55,655 bases of DNA. Source: Streptomyces sp. NRRL F-5122 (GTDB lineage: Bacteria > Actinomycetota > Actinomycetes > Streptomycetales > Streptomycetaceae). The stretch covers positions 1 to 55,655 of the forward strand of contig NZ_LMWH01000252.1 of the NCBI RefSeq assembly GCF_001507435.1. Reading direction: 5' to 3'. This document shows positions 53,832 to 55,655 of the stretch, piece after piece. The notes beneath the pieces were generated by a model. That model was not told where the DNA came from. It ran no database searches and saw nothing but the letters and a program-made list of their open reading frames with translations. Both the position numbers and the translations under genes were made by a program. Position 1 is the first letter of the stretch; each line of letters begins with the position of its first letter.

Positions 53832-55655
53832 TCACCCGATGTCGAACTTCGACATAGTGTACCCGGCATACTCGCCGACGTTACGATTGCCCTTGACGAC
53901 GATATAGTCCAACTTGTTGTCCTTCAGGGCGCGTTCGAGTTCATCCGCCAGATCCAATTCCCTCGGGTTCTGTCGGGCCCTTCCCCGCATTTCGCGGAGA
54001 ATATCGTCGAAGTACTTCCTCGTCCCCTGGGACACCCGCTCACCATTGGGCAGATTGCGAGCCCCCAGCTCCGTGTCCACGCTGCTCTTGGCCTCGACGA
54101 CCACGTAGCCGCCGTCATCACGTCGCCAGACCTGGTCGAACTGGTCATTGCCGTTCAAGGGACCGTCCAGCGGTTCCCGGGTGGCATGTGGATAGTGCTC
54201 GGGTATGACGTGGTGTTCGGCTATGGATTCGCCGTAGGCTTCGGCACTGTCCCGCATGTCACGGTGCGCCGCCTTGTACTCGTAGGTCCGCTCCGTCCGC
54301 GTGAGCTCTGTTTCCGAATTGGGCGCGTCGTGATGTGCCTGTACGGCTTCCGCCTTGTGCCGACCGGCCGCCTGGTCGTAGTTGACCGCCTGGTGCCGAT
54401 GAGCCGCTGCATCGTCAAGGGTCTTGAGCCCCTCGGGAGTGATGTGCTCCCGACCGCGCACCACGGGATCCTCGAGGTAATCGGGCTTCAGAGGCTCCGG
54501 GGCGTCCTTGGCCGAAATCCACTCGCCAGTGTTCATGTCCTTGACGAGTTGAGGAGGGACAAGGCCCGTGTGGTCGGGAATCTCGACGCTCTTACGATTG
54601 CCGTTGGATTTGTAGAACTCTTTGAAGTAGTCCGGGTCGTGGTTTGCCCGCGCCACCTGCTCCTGCATGATCTCGAGCTTGCGCTCGGGAGACATGTGCG
54701 CGGGGTCCTCGGGACCGTCATGGGCAACAGGAGCTTCGTCACCCGGATTGTGCCCGCCGGGTGTGTGCTCTCCGGCACCACCGATGTCGTCGGCCGCGTG
54801 ACCGAGATCGTCCAAGGGCCCCCGGCCGGGCGGCACGCCATGGCCATGACCCGACAGGGTGTCGGTGCCGCCGCTCGGCAGGTCGTGTCCGGTGCCGGGT
54901 TCGTGGCCGTGCCCGCCCGGCAGGTGGTCGTCCGCCCTGGTGGGTAGCGCGTTGTCCGGGGTGTGTCCGGGGGCGTGGGTGTCGAGGCTGTTGGTCGGCA
55001 TGTTGTCGGGTGCGTGTCCGCCGGGAAGGTGGTCCCCTGTGTGCACGGTCGGGATGTTCTCGCCGCCGGCGTGGACGGCGGGCATGTCGTTGCCGGCGTG
55101 GACGGCGGCGTCGTCGCCGGTGCGGCCCACGTCGCCGAGGTCATGACCCGCGCTGTCGCCCAGGCGGATGTGCTGCCCGGCCTGTTCCGCGGCATGGGTG
55201 CCCGCGCCGACCAGCGCCGGTTCCTTCACCGGGGACGGTGTGTGCGGGACGTCCGAACCGGCGTGCGGGTCGCCGAGGTCGGGCTGGTCCACGATGTCGC
55301 CCGGACCGTCCTCGGCCTTCTGCAGCACATCGCCGTGCTCGTCGAGGATGTTGCCGTGCGGGTCCATGTACTGCGCCGGCGCGCCGTGCTCGGTCGGCAG
55401 CTTCATGCTGCCCTCCGGCAGCACCGGCCCATCGTGCGGCAGCTGGAAGTTGCCGTCCGGCAGCTTGACCGCACCCTCCGGGATCACCGAACCCTCGGGC
55501 AGGTGCACGGTGCCGTCCGGCAGCTTCAACGCACCCTCGGGCAGCGTGACCGCATTGTCGGGGAGTTTGGGGATCTCGATGTTGCCGACGCCCTTCAGCG
55601 CCTTGCTGATGTCCCCGATCTTCGACAGACCCGCACCCGCACCCTTGGCGATGTA
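53832..55655 (-). CDS. Polymorphic toxin, C-terminal part (N-terminus beyond the window)
   Basis: The frame is open to the last base, so at least 607 residues belong to a larger protein. From the left edge of the visible part: a short Gly/Ala segment, a tract of about eight 7-residue units beginning LPxG (55401-55565), a ~200-residue Gly/His/Asp/Pro-rich linker (for example GGHAPDNMP), a charged helical zone ([25 protein letters not shown]), and a C-terminal domain. The last contains [20 protein letters not shown], the D...ExK core of a PD-(D/E)xK restriction-endonuclease-like nuclease. The tip is less G+C-rich than the body. Immunity gene follows. Confidence 0.85.
   Translation of the reverse strand, partial: YIAKGAGAGLSKIGDISKALKGVGNIEIPKLPDNAVTLPEGALKLPDGTVHLPEGSVIPEGAVKLPDGNFQLPHDGPVLPEGSMKLPTEHGAPAQYMDPHGNILDEHGDVLQKAEDGPGDIVDQPDLGDPHAGSDVPHTPSPVKEPALVGAGTHAAEQAGQHIRLGDSAGHDLGDVGRTGDDAAVHAGNDMPAVHAGGENIPTVHTGDHLPGGHAPDNMPTNSLDTHAPGHTPDNALPTRADDHLPGGHGHEPGTGHDLPSGGTDTLSGHGHGVPPGRGPLDDLGHAADDIGGAGEHTPGGHNPGDEAPVAHDGPEDPAHMSPERKLEIMQEQVARANHDPDYFKEFYKSNGNRKSVEIPDHTGLVPPQLVKDMNTGEWISAKDAPEPLKPDYLEDPVVRGREHITPEGLKTLDDAAAHRHQAVNYDQAAGRHKAEAVQAHHDAPNSETELTRTERTYEYKAAHRDMRDSAEAYGESIAEHHVIPEHYPHATREPLDGPLNGNDQFDQVWRRDDGGYVVVEAKSSVDTELGARNLPNGERVSQGTRKYFDDILREMRGRARQNPRELDLADELERALKDNKLDYIVVKGNRNVGEYAGYTMSKFDIG
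55401..55565 (-). repeat. Tandem 7-residue LPxG coding repeat in the toxin gene
   Basis: About eight consecutive units ([55 protein letters not shown]), each seven residues except one of six. The regular Leu-Pro-acidic-Gly spacing suggests a beta-solenoid or turn-rich stalk between the trafficking and toxin parts. Confidence 0.85.

Overview
The window is high-G+C DNA with dense coding on both strands. It carries actinomycete features: chaplins, a LAXTG sortase substrate, frequent GTG starts, an anti-sigma-type ATPase domain, F420-type enzymes and a DhaK-free myo-inositol operon. It is most likely from a Streptomyces chromosome. No rRNA, tRNA, CRISPR array, transposase or integrase was found. 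The left two thirds look like accessory or variable chromosome. The right part (copper ATPase, citrate synthase, RecD-like helicase) looks like conserved core, followed at the right edge by a polymorphic toxin and its immunity gene.

Layout. 1-740: end of a SpoIIE/RsbW-type ATPase gene and a small unknown gene. 908-5548 (minus): nitroreductase, patatin phospholipase, MGT-type glycosyltransferase, membrane protein and an alpha/beta-hydrolase-like protein, the last four tightly coupled. 5699-7181: divergent azoreductase and a MarR regulator with related operator-like sequences. 7230-9284: FG-GAP lipoprotein and an enoyl-CoA hydratase-like protein. 9473-12370: two tandem LLM flavin/F420 oxidoreductases plus an F420:NADP reductase-like protein behind two palindromes. 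12546-13890: DUF1772-like fragment and a BAAT/thioesterase hydrolase. 14015-18949: NarL-type two-component system, small membrane protein, CPA2 antiporter, CorA. 19065-20024: D-2-hydroxyacid dehydrogenase. 20135-21766: three small secreted proteins, the last a short chaplin.

22619-28904: myo-inositol catabolism (iolC, Cgl0159-type aldolase, iolB, iolD, mmsA/iolA) as one operon with a clear promoter and a clear terminator. 29224-31057: APC permease and GNAT acetyltransferase. 31173-36617: an unusual hydrolase-ABC ATPase fusion with its permease, then a vWA lipoprotein. 36725-36790: eleven perfect copies of a hexanucleotide. 36939-38858: long-chain acyl-CoA ligase. 39209-40171: a short chaplin and a single-domain, sortase-anchored chaplin. 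40555-42000: small MerR/AlpA-type HTH protein and a zinc alcohol dehydrogenase. 41994-45170: MMPL exporter and divergent TetR regulator. 45329-47977: copper module with a CsoR-type box, CopZ and CopA. 48008-48474: gene-free and structured, a candidate small RNA locus. 48570-52377: citrate synthase and RecD2-type helicase. 52455-52907: NlpC/P60-like small protein. 52958-55655: Imm49-type immunity protein and a toxin with a C-terminal nuclease-like domain, running off the window.

No wholly new system is proven. The most unusual units are the translationally coupled patatin/glycosyltransferase cassette, the extracytoplasmic hydrolase fused to an ABC ATPase, the LAXTG single-domain chaplin next to an HTH gene with helically phased TGTCAC repeats, the structured noncoding region between copA and citA, and the toxin with a seven-residue repeat tract.
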